64,000 bases of DNA from Psychrobacillus psychrodurans. GTDB taxonomy: Bacteria; Bacillota; Bacilli; Bacillales_A; Planococcaceae. Each line of letters starts with the position of its first letter. The stretch's first letter is position 1. The translations under genes and the position numbers were made by a program. This document shows positions 8,311 through 16,849 of this stretch, piece after piece. Under the pieces are notes generated by a model. The model saw nothing but the letters and a program-made list of their open reading frames with translations, was not told the origin of the DNA and searched no databases. The stretch is from NCBI RefSeq assembly GCF_027563345.1, contig NZ_JAMKBK010000004.1; one strand, written 5' to 3'.

Positions 8311-8778
8311 ATGGCTAAAAAGCATGACGATAAGGTACTTGCACAGAACAAAAAAGCAAACCATGATTATTATATTGAAGAAACGATCGAAGCAGGGATA
8401 GTTCTCCAAGGAACAGAGATAAAATCTATTCGTAACGGTAAAGTTCAGTTGAAAGATGCATTCATACGTATTCGTAATAACGAAGCATGGATCTCCAATA
8501 TGCATATCAGTCCTTACGAGCAAGGAAATCGATTTAACCACGACCCGTTAAGAGCAAGAAAACTATTGTTACACAAAAAACAAATTAGTACGTTAATCGG
8601 CGAAACAAAAAGAGATGGCTATACCATCGTGCCGTTGAAAATGTACTTGAAAAGTGGCTATGCCAAAGTGTTAATTGGTGTGGGTAAAGGGAAGAAAGAT
8701 TACGATAAACGAGATGTCTTGAAGAAAAAAGAGGCAAAACGTGATATCGAAAGAGCGTTTAAAGAACGTAATCAGTAA
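8311..8778 (+). CDS. smpB: SsrA-binding protein SmpB
   Basis: 155 aa, the usual length. Conserved blocks include NKKANHDYYIEETIEAGIVLQGTEIKSIRNGKV, DAFIRIRNNEAWISNMHISPYEQGN and KKDYDKRDVLKKKEAKRDIERA with its basic tail. SmpB binds the tRNA-like domain of tmRNA and takes it to stalled ribosomes. ATG 8311 is preferred to the in-frame GTG 8302, because GAGGGG lies 8 nt before the ATG and the GTG has no site. It lies directly upstream of ssrA. Confidence 0.96.
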   Translation: MAKKHDDKVLAQNKKANHDYYIEETIEAGIVLQGTEIKSIRNGKVQLKDAFIRIRNNEAWISNMHISPYEQGNRFNHDPLRARKLLLHKKQISTLIGETKRDGYTIVPLKMYLKSGYAKVLIGVGKGKKDYDKRDVLKKKEAKRDIERAFKERNQ

Positions 8779-8809
8779 GACTGTAACCATAACTGGTAGA
8801 ATGTCTCAC

Positions 8810-8838
8810 TTGAATTTTGACCATATTTGATGTATAGT
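8810..8838 (+). promoter_or_regulatory. Promoter of ssrA
   Basis: TTGAAT (8810-8815) and TATAGT (8833-8838) with a 17-nt spacer, ending 32 nt before the mature tmRNA 5' end. Confidence 0.55.
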
Positions 8839-8870
8839 AAGCTATGTAACTAAGCTTACATTCCATAAAC

Positions 8871-9222
8871 GGGGACGTTATGGATTCGACAGGGATAGTC
8901 TGAGCTTGAGTTGCGCGTCGGAGGCTCGGCTCCGTAAAAACGGAACTTATAACAACAGGCAAAACAAACAACAACTTAGCATTCGCAGCGTAAGCTCGGA
9001 TCTGCTTTATCTATCCATCGCCCATGTGGCTAGGTAGAGCTCAACTTTAGTGGGATACGGTAGCCAGTGCAACTTGAGCTGTCTACAAGAGATTTCCAAG
9101 TTAGCGTACAGGACGCCCGCTTATCGGCATAATGCTACGCGAAACTTTAAATAGGTAAGATACACGCGTAGAAGCTTAAGTGTTAGAGTTTCTGGACGCG
9201 GGTTCAAATCCCGCCGTCTCCA
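8871..9222 (+). ncRNA. ssrA: tmRNA (SsrA)
   Basis: The 5' end GGGGACGTTATGGATTCGAC and the 3' end GGACGCGGGTTCAAATCCCG..CGTCTCCA form the tRNA-Ala-like domain: GGGGACG pairs with CGTCTCC, and CCA is not encoded after the discriminator A. The tag frame at 8958-8993 reads GKTNNNLAFAA-stop, so with the tRNA-borne Ala the tag is AGKTNNNLAFAA, shorter than the B. subtilis AGKTNSFNQNVALAA. The last ~20 nt double as the attachment site of the downstream element, and the T-arm here (GGTTCAAATCC) seems element-derived. Confidence 0.97.
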
Positions 9223-9226
9223 TATT
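9209..9226. other. Attachment site attL (core)
   Basis: 18-bp core TCCCGCCGTCTCCATATT shared with 35114-35131. It overlaps the final bases of ssrA, so integration leaves tmRNA intact. Confidence 0.9.
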
Positions 9227-9254
9227 GCGAAATCATATGATTTCATACAAAGTC

Positions 9255-9285
9255 AAAACCCTTGGTATTCAAGGGTTTTTTCTTT
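9255..9285 (+). terminator. Terminator now serving ssrA (inside the element)
   Basis: AAAACCCTTG and CAAGGGTTTT form a 10-bp stem with a 5-nt loop followed by TTCTTTTT. It lies beyond attL, so the element provides the terminator. Confidence 0.85.
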
Positions 9286-9314
9286 TTGTCTATATCATCT
9301 AGTTTCAATAAGTA

Positions 9315-10529
9315 TCAATCGAACGTAGTCAAAAACGTAGTCAAAGTGTGTTCATCCACTACATTTTCAATGTAGCTGGAGAACTTCATTATTGCTTCAT
9401 CTTTTGCTTTCTGCGTAACATGCGTGTAAATATCCATAGTTGTTTTTACATCAGTGTGACCTAAACGAACTTGAACTTCTTTTAAACTAGCACCAGCTTC
9501 AAATAGTAGGGAACAATGCGTGTGACGTAAACCATGCGTGGTAATCGTGGCTAACTTATACTTTGACTGAGTGTGTATAATCCATTTACGAAGCCTTGTA
9601 GGCTGTAAGAATTCATTTTTTTCATTGCTAAAGACAAGTTGTTTAGGTTTTATCGTATTAAAGCCTAACTTCAGATAATCTTGCTGCTGCTTTTTCTTCC
9701 ACTCTTTTAAAACAGCTATTGTCTTGTCGTCCATTTTAATTGTTCGAGCAACACCTGTTTTCGTAGATTTAACATATAGTCGGTTATCTTTACCAAGTGA
9801 AAGGGCCTTGTTGATGCGTAGTTCGTTCTTTGTAAAGTCTATGTCATTCCAGGTAAGAGCCAAAGCTTCCCCTCTACGCATTCCACTGAAAGCAAGTAAC
9901 CGGAATAGAACATAAGCTTTGTGGTTACTTTCACGTTCTAGACATGATAGGAACTCAACAAGCTGCTCACGTGTGTAGAAGTTCTCCGACTCATCATCTG
10001 CACCTATAGCCTTCTTAGAAATGTTAGTAGGCAAATCTACATATGAAAACGGATTTGTTTGTATATAGCCACGTTTAATCGCGAAGTTTAATACCTTCGC
10101 AGCATAAGCTTTTACCATGCGAAACTTCTTTAACTTCGATGCCCATTCATCCAAGTGCTTCTGACATACATCAACATGTATCTTTTCGATTTTATAAGCA
10201 CCCATCGCAGGTAGAATATGATTTTTAAAGATGCTTAATGTTTTTACGTAAGTGCTTTCTTCTATAGTCTTCTCATATTGCTTTATCCATAGCTCGTAAA
10301 CCTCTTGATACGTTTCTGGACGTGCTTGTTGGTACGTACCATTTGCAACATCAAGCTTAATACGGGCCAAAGCCAAATTAGCTTCTTTAATTGTTTTAAA
10401 GCCACGTTTCATTGTGCGCTTCTGTTTACCAGTTAGTGGATCAATTCCTAAATACACTGGGAACTCGTAACGCTTCTCACCATTTTTTAGAATATAGCTT
10501 TTAACAGGTGATACCTTTTTCTTTGTCAT
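9315..10529 (-). CDS. int: Tyrosine site-specific integrase
   Basis: 404 aa of the phage/Tn916-type tyrosine recombinase family. The N-terminal ~65 residues form a small arm-binding domain (GIDPLTGKQKRTMKRGFKTIKEA), then a core-binding SAM-like domain (about 70-165) and the catalytic domain with Arg218 (FSGMRRGEAL), His332 and Arg335 (THGLRH), His358 (RLGHTD) and nucleophile Tyr368 (DIYTHV). Ribosome binding site AGGAGG. Its 3' end lies about 90 bp from attL, the normal place for an integrase that acts on this site. Intact, so the element could still be mobile. Confidence 0.95.
   Translation of the reverse strand: MTKKKVSPVKSYILKNGEKRYEFPVYLGIDPLTGKQKRTMKRGFKTIKEANLALARIKLDVANGTYQQARPETYQEVYELWIKQYEKTIEESTYVKTLSIFKNHILPAMGAYKIEKIHVDVCQKHLDEWASKLKKFRMVKAYAAKVLNFAIKRGYIQTNPFSYVDLPTNISKKAIGADDESENFYTREQLVEFLSCLERESNHKAYVLFRLLAFSGMRRGEALALTWNDIDFTKNELRINKALSLGKDNRLYVKSTKTGVARTIKMDDKTIAVLKEWKKKQQQDYLKLGFNTIKPKQLVFSNEKNEFLQPTRLRKWIIHTQSKYKLATITTHGLRHTHCSLLFEAGASLKEVQVRLGHTDVKTTMDIYTHVTQKAKDEAIMKFSSYIENVVDEHTLTTFLTTFD
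9324..9345. repeat. Left arm-type repeats, 2 x CGTAGTCAAA
   Basis: Two copies of CGTAGTCAAA begin 12 bp apart (9324, 9336), overlapping the 3' end of the integrase gene. The same pair with the same spacing is at 35021 and 35033. Tn916-type integrases bind such repeats with their N-terminal domain. Confidence 0.7.
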
Positions 10530-10548
10530 GATAATTCCTCCTGATTCA

Positions 10549-10560
10549 GTTGCGGGGGCA
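10549..10560. repeat. 12-bp motif repeated inverted at the right end
   Basis: GTTGCGGGGGCA lies just upstream of the integrase start; its reverse complement TGCCCCCGCAAC is at 34994-35005 near attR. GC-rich in an AT-rich context, so probably functional for excision or integration control. Confidence 0.45.
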
Positions 10561-10634
10561 AATGATATTAGAGAGGATTTACCTCTAGTGATATTATAAT
10601 CGAAACTAAAGATAAATCCCCTATGTGAATATGA

Positions 10635-10901
10635 TTAGAAGCTGTGATTCTCTAGAAACCGATCAATTTCCTTGCGTGAAACTCTTCTAACACCATCTAC
10701 CTCTGACACTTTTAATCCCTTTGAACGGAATTTCATAAATGTGTTATACGAGACATCTGCATATTTTGCTCCCTCTTTTAAGGACATCCATTCGCCAATA
10801 GTGAAAGTTTGTTTTGCTGTTTGCAATGTTTGACGCACTACAATTGAAATAAATTCTTCTTTGTCGTTGTATGGCTCAGTATTATTGAAAGTATTTGTCA
10901 T
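10635..10901 (-). CDS. Excisionase-like DNA-binding protein
   Basis: 88 aa with a winged-helix domain of the excisionase/MerR-like type: FTIGEWMSLKEGAKYADVSYNTFMKFRSKGLKVSEVDGVRRVSRKEIDRFLENH. Such proteins bend attachment-site DNA and set the direction of integrase. ATG 10901 is chosen because it follows AGGAGGGG; the longer in-frame start at 10961 has no such site. About 105 bp upstream of int on the same strand, the usual xis-int arrangement. Confidence 0.8.
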   Translation of the reverse strand: MTNTFNNTEPYNDKEEFISIVVRQTLQTAKQTFTIGEWMSLKEGAKYADVSYNTFMKFRSKGLKVSEVDGVRRVSRKEIDRFLENHSF

Positions 10902-11012
10902 AGATAACCCCTCCTTTGTTATTAGTGTATTTGTGAATGATGATCCTCCTGTATAATACAAAAAGATTTAAGAGGCGATTAGTAATCTTATAACCAAACG
11001 ATGGTTGTTGCA

Positions 11013-11732
11013 TTAATTGTCATCCCCCTGTCTTTTCAACATAAAGTCTATTAACTCAATAGAATCTAGTGTTTTATTTGCATTAGACAATAGCTCAAGT
11101 GCTTGAACTTCGGGATGAATTTCTGAAGCTTGTTTGTTTCTTACAGAATACTTTTCAGTATCAAAGATTAACCGAGATAAAAGTTCTACTGTGTCACTGT
11201 GATTTAAATTTGAATTCACATGTTGGTGATACAAAGGTCTGATTATATCTTTGGCATGAATTTCGTAGAAGAGTATGCCTGTTCTTGACTCAATATCAAA
11301 GATAGATGTTAAAGACTCTAGGGAATCCTCTGTATCCCCGATATCCTCATGTGTTAAATCTATTTTAGTGCCGTTAATATATAGTTCATCAAAGTCATCA
11401 AAGTCGAGATCTGTTTCAATAACATTTGGTATTCCAATTGTAAAGAGCTCTTCATCTCCTTCATAGAATTTATCTGTAACAGATTTCAAAGGAACTCTAT
11501 ACTCCTCGGTTAATTCGTTTATTACCAAGAATGAAGGGTTTTTAGATACCCCTCGTTCAATTGCTGATATGGTCTGGGGGGTTACATTTAAGCGTTCACC
11601 TAGAGCTGTAGTTGTATAATTTTCTGATCCGTGATATTGAATCATTTTCTGACGGAAGAATCGAAGTCTTTCGCCTAATGTACACTTTTTTAAATACTGG
11701 AAATCAAAAGAATCAATATAAATTCCTGCCAT
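11013..11732 (-). CDS. XRE-family repressor
   Basis: 239 aa. The N-terminal half holds a helix-turn-helix (LGERLRFFRQKM, then TTALGERLNVTPQTISAIERGVSKNPSF, about residues 15-80). The C-terminal half is acidic with no recognised domain and may sense or oligomerise. ATG 11732 is preferred because AAGGAG is 9 nt upstream; the first ATG at 11741 abuts the ribosome binding site. Divergent from the replication-type genes and flanked by palindromic operator candidates, so it is probably the element's master lysogeny-type repressor. Confidence 0.8.
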   Translation of the reverse strand: MAGIYIDSFDFQYLKKCTLGERLRFFRQKMIQYHGSENYTTTALGERLNVTPQTISAIERGVSKNPSFLVINELTEEYRVPLKSVTDKFYEGDEELFTIGIPNVIETDLDFDDFDELYINGTKIDLTHEDIGDTEDSLESLTSIFDIESRTGILFYEIHAKDIIRPLYHQHVNSNLNHSDTVELLSRLIFDTEKYSVRNKQASEIHPEVQALELLSNANKTLDSIELIDFMLKRQGDDN

Positions 11733-11764
11733 AGTATTCATCTCCTTGCATTTATCATAACAAT

Positions 11765-11844
11765 AATGTACATTAAAAACAATTATAAAATTATAATTAA
11801 ATTATATTTTAAGATTAATGGAGGGATAATATAATGTATACATT
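11765..11844. promoter_or_regulatory. Pair of palindromic operator candidates
   Basis: AATGTACATT (11765-11774) and AATGTATACATT (11833-11844) sit in matching contexts (ATAATG...CATTAAAA) in the divergent control region between the repressor and the rightward operon; the second overlaps the start codon of the rightward gene. Binding by the XRE repressor is inference. Confidence 0.55.
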
Positions 11845-12691
11845 AAAACAAGATGAAGCACTACTTAATCTTTACCAGCTTAATGTATCTAAAAATGGTC
11901 AATTCATCGTTCAAAGAAAGATATTCTCAGATATATATCCGGATTTTCCTGATTCCATAATATTTAAAGTTTATATTTATCTTTGTAAAGCAGTTGATTG
12001 GAAGTATAGAAAAGTAAAAACAGCTAAAAGTGTGATTCGAAGGGACTTAAGTTTAAGTCGAACTAAATTGGAAAATGCTTTGATATGGTTAGAAAGTAAT
12101 TTTTTTATTAAGAGGACAAATACTAACACAAAACAAATGTACCAGGCTAAGATTCTAACAGCTCCTGACTACGATCCTATTAACAAATTATTTGTTAGTT
12201 GCGAGGATATTTCTACACACACAAGTAGTTTTAAAAAAAGAAATCAGGGCTATATAATGATTCCTTCAGATGCTATAACTAATGAGATGCTAGAAAATAA
12301 AGCATCGTCGAATAGAAAATGGACTAAGAGCAAAATAACTGTTCTTTTAATGTTATATGCGCATTGTTGGTTGGAATATTTCGGTGGTGTGAATCCAGAG
12401 GTAGTTAAACTAGATATGAATGGAAACGTTATAGGAATTAAACCTTCTTTCTATTTTACTCTTGTAAAGAATGAAAAGAATATAGTTAAAATCATAGAAG
12501 AGCTAATGAAATTGCAAATGGTTAAAACTGTACCTGTGTATTTTTATAATGGAGTCTATTTTGGTGATCAAGCTATGACGACATTCAGACAAGGATACGA
12601 AAATCATGTTGTACTTCGGCCATTCCACCTATCCTCAAAAAAAGTCAATAAACCACTTATGGATTTTAAAAGGGCGGCGATGATTTTATGA
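11834..12691 (+). CDS. Replication-initiator-like winged-helix protein
   Basis: 285 aa, first gene of the rightward operon under the divergent repressor. The segment VYIYLCKAVDWKYRKVKTAKSVIRRDLSLSRTKLENALIWLESNFFIKR resembles the winged-helix part of phage replisome organisers and plasmid Rep proteins (tract of helix, recognition helix, then wing). No nuclease or ATPase motif is visible. The start has only a weak ribosome binding site (GGAGGGATAAT) but the spacing is acceptable. Overlaps the next gene by ATGA. The replication role is inferred from position and this one segment. Confidence 0.5.
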   Translation: MYTLKQDEALLNLYQLNVSKNGQFIVQRKIFSDIYPDFPDSIIFKVYIYLCKAVDWKYRKVKTAKSVIRRDLSLSRTKLENALIWLESNFFIKRTNTNTKQMYQAKILTAPDYDPINKLFVSCEDISTHTSSFKKRNQGYIMIPSDAITNEMLENKASSNRKWTKSKITVLLMLYAHCWLEYFGGVNPEVVKLDMNGNVIGIKPSFYFTLVKNEKNIVKIIEELMKLQMVKTVPVYFYNGVYFGDQAMTTFRQGYENHVVLRPFHLSSKKVNKPLMDFKRAAMIL

Positions 12692-13500
12692 TGACATCAT
12701 CATTTACTTCATTGGTATCTGATAACAAAATATCATTAGAACATGATGGGGCTAGATATATTTGTATACATGATATTCCGTTTCAATTTCCACATCAAAG
12801 CTTACCTGAGGCGGAACGTTTACAACATATCGATATGATTGATTTTCAAGACAGAATATCGATGGTGGTTAGAGCCCAGATGAAGCAAGTTGGAGTTGTC
12901 CTACCTTTTAAGAGGGGTAGATATCGGATGGAGATTTCAATCACTACTTCAAGGGACTTACAAGAGCTCCCATTATGTGAAACAATGAAATCTATAATGG
13001 ATGGTATTAATGGGGAAGTAATACTGAATGACGCAGATATCTATGAATGTAATATTAAATATCAGCATCATCATCGTCTATCAAGACATCCAAAGGGTAG
13101 AACTGACGATATCATTGATCTAGTTATAGTTGACTTAAGTACGGGGCAATCATTGGTGAATATCGCTGGCCTCAATACTTATATTGTACCAAAGAAATCT
13201 CCTATACTATTAAATCATCATGAGGATGAACTTTGGAATCTTCATTACGAGTTCTACTATGTAGATGTGTGGGATGCTTTAAGCCGTGATCAGTTTAAAG
13301 TACCTAATTCTAACAGTTATAATGTAAGAATGGATTTTTGTGGATCGATTCATACGAAAGACTTGGACAATATGGCAAGATGCTACTTACCTTTATTATA
13401 TGAGACAAAGAGTATACGAGAAGATAATATTGTTATGCTTGATCTATATAAAGAAGTTAATACCAGTAACTCTGACTACGTGAAGATTAGTGTAAACTGA
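12688..13500 (+). CDS. RusA-like nuclease, apparently two-module
   Basis: 270 aa, translationally coupled to the preceding gene (ATGA overlap). The C-terminal half shows a RusA-type signature, KDLDNMARCYLPLLYE...IREDNIVMLDLYKE, resembling the DLDN...DD.Q....K pattern of Holliday junction resolvases. The N-terminal half carries a diverged pattern, CETMKSIMDGINGEVILNDADIYECNIKYQ, so the protein may be a duplicated RusA fold with one degenerate module. It would resolve branched DNA during element replication or recombination. The assignment is by motif only and needs a profile search. Confidence 0.5.
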   Translation: MMTSSFTSLVSDNKISLEHDGARYICIHDIPFQFPHQSLPEAERLQHIDMIDFQDRISMVVRAQMKQVGVVLPFKRGRYRMEISITTSRDLQELPLCETMKSIMDGINGEVILNDADIYECNIKYQHHHRLSRHPKGRTDDIIDLVIVDLSTGQSLVNIAGLNTYIVPKKSPILLNHHEDELWNLHYEFYYVDVWDALSRDQFKVPNSNSYNVRMDFCGSIHTKDLDNMARCYLPLLYETKSIREDNIVMLDLYKEVNTSNSDYVKISVN

Positions 13501-13684
13501 AATTAAATACATTCCCCTTAATGTCAGTTGTACCATAGGCTTAAGTATTGTTGAGACTCCTAAGTATGACAACATATACTAGTGACTTGATATGGCGGCG
13601 TTTATAAGGAAATGATGAGTGGGCTTTATGTAATGAAATTAGTAATCATTGACTTAAATATATAAAGATGAGGAGGAAATAAAC

Positions 13685-14038
13685 ATGAGCATGGTTGTCA
13701 AAATAAATGAAGTTTTCCCAACAGGAAATATTCTTGCGATAGGGGAAGTGCATCTACAGACATCAAATATCGTAGTAATGGTATATCTAAAATTCGATGA
13801 CTCATCTTGTCGATATAGGGTAGAATTTCCATCAGCATCAATTGGTCATGAACTTGCACAAGAGTGCGATGGTGATTTATTGGAGAAGTTACTTTATGCG
13901 ATGGTATGCAAATATGAAGAATACATCCTTACTAAAACTAATGAGGATGTATTCAAATCACTTCCATATATATTTTGGATGGAAAAGAAACGCATTGAGC
14001 ATCGAAATAAACATCAACAACAAAGATACTACTTATAA
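13685..14038 (+). CDS. Hypothetical protein of the element
   Basis: 117 aa, not recognised. Predicted beta-rich N-terminal half (VVKINEVFPTGNILAIGEVHLQTSNIVVMVYLKF) and a helical C-terminal half ending in a basic tail (KKRIEHRNKHQQQRYY). Good ribosome binding site GAGGAGG. It follows a 184-nt spacer containing a possible promoter (TTGACT near 13648), so it may be separately transcribed. Confidence 0.6.
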   Translation: MSMVVKINEVFPTGNILAIGEVHLQTSNIVVMVYLKFDDSSCRYRVEFPSASIGHELAQECDGDLLEKLLYAMVCKYEEYILTKTNEDVFKSLPYIFWMEKKRIEHRNKHQQQRYYL

Positions 14039-14401
14039 CTATTGCAAATCGTTTTGAAGGTATTAAAGCGATGAGAATCTCCATGATAAAACCTGTCTTC
14101 GCATTGAATTTGCAGATGATGTAATTAGCACGAAAGAAACAGATGTGTTGTTGAAGATGAAAATAATCACTTCATAACCGGAGGGTGGACATACACTGAA
14201 AAATATTTTTGCAATTCAATGTAACAAATAGGGTATATTGCCTGTATATATAGAGTAAAGTGTAAAATTGTATATCTGCAAATTCTCATCCATCTGAAGA
14301 TAGAAAGAGAAATGGCATAATAGCAGCATTCTCATCCCATCTACATGTAGTGATGAGTAAGAAAACAACGAATTCTATTCAACTAAGCCCATTAAGAGAA
14401 A
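14039..14401. other. Non-coding or decayed spacer
   Basis: About 360 bp with no credible ORF on either strand. Short coding-like stretches (for example around 14090-14180, with an internal AACCGGAGGGTGG) suggest a decayed gene. Nothing else was recognised. Confidence 0.4.
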
Positions 14402-14427
14402 ATGAGACAGTAGAATCACTGTCTCAT
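14402..14427 (-). terminator. Terminator of the radC-like gene
   Basis: ATGAGACAGT and ACTGTCTCAT form a perfect 10-bp stem; on the minus strand it is followed by TTTTCTCTT. Confidence 0.8.
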
Positions 14428-14439
14428 GCTCAGTCTGAA

Positions 14440-15045
14440 TTAGAGATAACCCTTTTCTTTCAATGATATAAAGGATTCCGCTCCAACTATAATATGGTCT
14501 AATAATTCAATTCCAACAATGTTTCCAACTTCAGTCAGTCTTTTCGTAACATCGATATCTTCAGGGCTAGGTGTTGGATTTCCGCTGGGATGATTATGTG
14601 CGACGATGACGCTAGCGCAGCTGCGACGGATTAATTGTTTAAATGTTTCTCTTGGATGTACGATGGATGCATTTAGTGATCCAATAAATACTGTTTCTCT
14701 GAATAGAATCTGGTTCTTTACATTTAATCCCAATACAACAAAGTGTTCTTGAGTAAGATACTGCATGTCTTGCAGATAGTCGAATGCATCTTTTGGAGAT
14801 CTTATTGTGTATCGTTCTTCAGCTGTCGTAGGCAACATTCTAGTGAGCTTTAATGCAGCTACAATTTGTTTAGCTTTCACTTTGCCGATGCCTTTTATCT
14901 GCATAAGTTCTTCTTCGGTTATTTCAAGTAACTCCTGGATAGATGGGTAGCGATTAAAGATTTCATTGAAAACATATCCGTCTTCTTTTTCTCGTAGTGT
15001 AGTTGCTAGTAATTGTTTGAATGTATATTTATTGAATGTTGTCAT
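14440..15045 (-). CDS. radC: RadC-family JAMM protein
   Basis: 201 aa, slightly shorter than chromosomal RadC. An N-terminal helix-hairpin-helix (ITEEELMQIKGIGKVKAKQIVAALKL) precedes an MPN+/JAMM domain with the zinc motif HNHPSGNPTPSPED and an upstream Glu. RadC-like proteins are common on mobile elements, where JAMM domains may act as nucleases or antirestriction factors; the biochemical role is not settled. First-gene start follows AGGAGG. It heads away from a group of minus-strand genes of phage type. Confidence 0.85.
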   Translation of the reverse strand: MTTFNKYTFKQLLATTLREKEDGYVFNEIFNRYPSIQELLEITEEELMQIKGIGKVKAKQIVAALKLTRMLPTTAEERYTIRSPKDAFDYLQDMQYLTQEHFVVLGLNVKNQILFRETVFIGSLNASIVHPRETFKQLIRRSCASVIVAHNHPSGNPTPSPEDIDVTKRLTEVGNIVGIELLDHIIVGAESFISLKEKGYL

Positions 15046-15240
15046 TTATATTTCCTCCAATAGGTTATATTTTTGTATGAAAAAAGAGAGACATTTCTGT
15101 CCCTCTCATTTGTGAGATGCATGTAACATCAGGTATTATTAAGTTGTTAATTTGGATGTAGATGGGGACATTGTGGGATGTGCTCATCTATTTTTTTGCA
15201 TGAAAAAAGCCCACCGACTGTTCCTACAATCGATAAGCTA

Positions 15241-15981
15241 TTATTCATCAGCTGCTCCAAGGTCTCTGTATGCATCTACAAGATGTGTTAAATCTTCAAT
15301 AAACGCAGCTGCTTGTTTGTTCGTTAATTCTTTGCTGTGTTTTACTTTATAGTTTGTCATCATCAATCCCTTCGCAATGTCTACACTTACTAATTCTTCT
15401 TTCATCAACTGAATAATCTTCATCAGTTGTTCGTTGGTTACATGTTCATCACCTCCTTTAATAACTCCTTTTCGTTGAAAATCCTCGATATCTTGAGTGA
15501 ATAGAACACTGGCTCTTGTTGCGGATAATACTGCATCTATTAACGCTCTTTTCTTAGCCATCTTCAAAACGGTATTTACATTGGTATAAGGATTTTGGTT
15601 TTGAAACGATGGTTCCTTGCTGTTACAAGAACCCAAACCTTCAGCCTCAATAGCTCCAGTTTCTTTTGCAATTAAAGTCAACTTCACTTCATACGCAAAA
15701 ACTCCTTTCTCCCAATCTTCAATGCGGTTGGTTACTTCTACTACTTTTGAAAAACCAAATACATCACATAGTTTTTCTGCTCCAGGCTTTAATAGTGTCG
15801 GTTTAGAAAATCCTCCGATGATGCCATAATCTACTCCTTTAACCATGATTTTTTGTACAAACTCATTAAGTTCATTTATACGATCTTCAGATTCACTTAA
15901 AGAGATTACTAAGTTTGGTAACGCTACCGATTTAGAAAACTTAGAAGAAAGTGGCACCACATTGTTTCGCGTCTTAACCAT
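15241..15981 (-). CDS. Phage-type recombination-associated protein, unassigned
   Basis: 246 aa. The central part (VDYGIIGGFSKPTLLKPGAEKLCDVFGF, then NTVLKMAKKRALIDAVLSATRASVLFTQDIED) is a pattern I know from prophage proteins in recombination gene clusters, reminiscent of Erf or Rad52-type annealing proteins, but I cannot name the family with certainty. The C-terminal third (about 175-240) is helical and could bind DNA. Neighbours (a coiled-coil protein, RadC) fit a recombination module. No catalytic motif seen. Confidence 0.5.
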   Translation of the reverse strand: MVKTRNNVVPLSSKFSKSVALPNLVISLSESEDRINELNEFVQKIMVKGVDYGIIGGFSKPTLLKPGAEKLCDVFGFSKVVEVTNRIEDWEKGVFAYEVKLTLIAKETGAIEAEGLGSCNSKEPSFQNQNPYTNVNTVLKMAKKRALIDAVLSATRASVLFTQDIEDFQRKGVIKGGDEHVTNEQLMKIIQLMKEELVSVDIAKGLMMTNYKVKHSKELTNKQAAAFIEDLTHLVDAYRDLGAADE

Positions 15982-15994
15982 CCTACATTCCTCC

Positions 15995-16504
15995 TTATTT
16001 ATTTATATTTGAGTAATTGGTAATTCTATTGCTGACATTTTTTAATCCTTCGATTGATTGATTTACTAGAAACCGATTTATTCTTAGGTGCACTTTATTT
16101 GAAGTTTCTATTAAATCAACTGATTTACTAATTGCTTCCGAAGCTAGTGTAATAGATCTTTTCTCTATAGTTTTGAAACCAGTAGCCATCTTCTCCCGTA
16201 TTTTCATGACGCTTATTTGAGATTTGTGAACTAGGTTACTTGACGTATTTGTTTCGCTGGTTAATTGTCCCTCGTACGTTTCTTCTATTTGGAGTAGGGC
16301 ATTCTGTAGTCGTTCTCTTGTTTTGATTAATCTCTTAAGTGAGACGTAGTCACCGTAATCACACACACGCTTTATATCACGTTGGAGATGCTTTAATTCT
16401 CCTTGTAAGGCCTTATAAGTTGTAGCAACATCTTTAATGGATAAATCTTTCCCCTCTTCTATTTCCTTCGCATTCCAACTGTTTTTATACATCCAATTCA
16501 TCAT
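15995..16504 (-). CDS. Coiled-coil hypothetical protein
   Basis: 169 aa, almost wholly helical with a long charged coiled-coil region (VATTYKALQGELKHLQRDIKRVCDYG through LQIEETYEGQL) and no recognised domain. 13 nt upstream of the recombination-like gene, same strand, so co-transcribed. The start context is weak (GAGGAAG at modest spacing). Confidence 0.6.
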   Translation of the reverse strand: MMNWMYKNSWNAKEIEEGKDLSIKDVATTYKALQGELKHLQRDIKRVCDYGDYVSLKRLIKTRERLQNALLQIEETYEGQLTSETNTSSNLVHKSQISVMKIREKMATGFKTIEKRSITLASEAISKSVDLIETSNKVHLRINRFLVNQSIEGLKNVSNRITNYSNINK

Positions 16505-16530
16505 CTAAATCTTCCTCTCTGTACTTAGTT

Positions 16531-16755
16531 TTATAATTCAACGTGTTGATCTTGATTAGAAAAATGCTTGTAGCCTTTCAGAGTCAGTTTGATCAGCGTT
16601 CCTCTATTACTGCAATGATGGACAAGCAAATAACCTTCATCCTCTAAATGGTGTATTGTCCTTATTGAAATGTTATTCATGGTCAAAACACTTCTTGGAA
16701 TCCATTTGTTCTGTTGCTTAGCATGTACTAGTAACTTAGTTATTGAATTTGACAT
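16531..16755 (-). CDS. Small winged-helix-like protein
   Basis: 74 aa. The pattern MSNSITKLLVHAKQQNKWIPRSVLTMNN.ISIRTIHHLEDEGYL..RGTLIKLTLKGY looks like a small winged helix with recognition helix and wing, so a DNA-binding regulator is plausible. ATG 16755 lies 8 nt after GGAGG; the in-frame GTG 16764 overlaps the ribosome binding site. First gene of the minus-strand cluster down to radC. Confidence 0.55.
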   Translation of the reverse strand: MSNSITKLLVHAKQQNKWIPRSVLTMNNISIRTIHHLEDEGYLLVHHCSNRGTLIKLTLKGYKHFSNQDQHVEL

Positions 16756-16812
16756 TGTTTTCACCTCCTTACAATTGCGTTCCTCTCACTACGCGTGTTA
16801 TCTCTGTAGAGC

Positions 16813-16849
16813 AAAAAAGACGTTGCTCATCCGAATGGATAAACAACGC
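16813..16849 (-). terminator. Minus-strand hairpin with T-run upstream of the cluster
   Basis: On the minus strand GCGTTGTTTATCC and GGATGAGCAACG form a long stem followed by TTTTTT. It may insulate the minus-strand cluster from transcripts starting near the 17.1-kb gene. The rest of 16850-17100 has only a GGGGTACCCC palindrome (about 16879-16888) and AT-rich promoter-like DNA. Confidence 0.55.

Noticed and set aside
8113..8541. 142-aa minus-strand ORF across the end of rnr and the start of smpB
   Set aside because: Antisense shadow of two well-supported genes and of their terminator.
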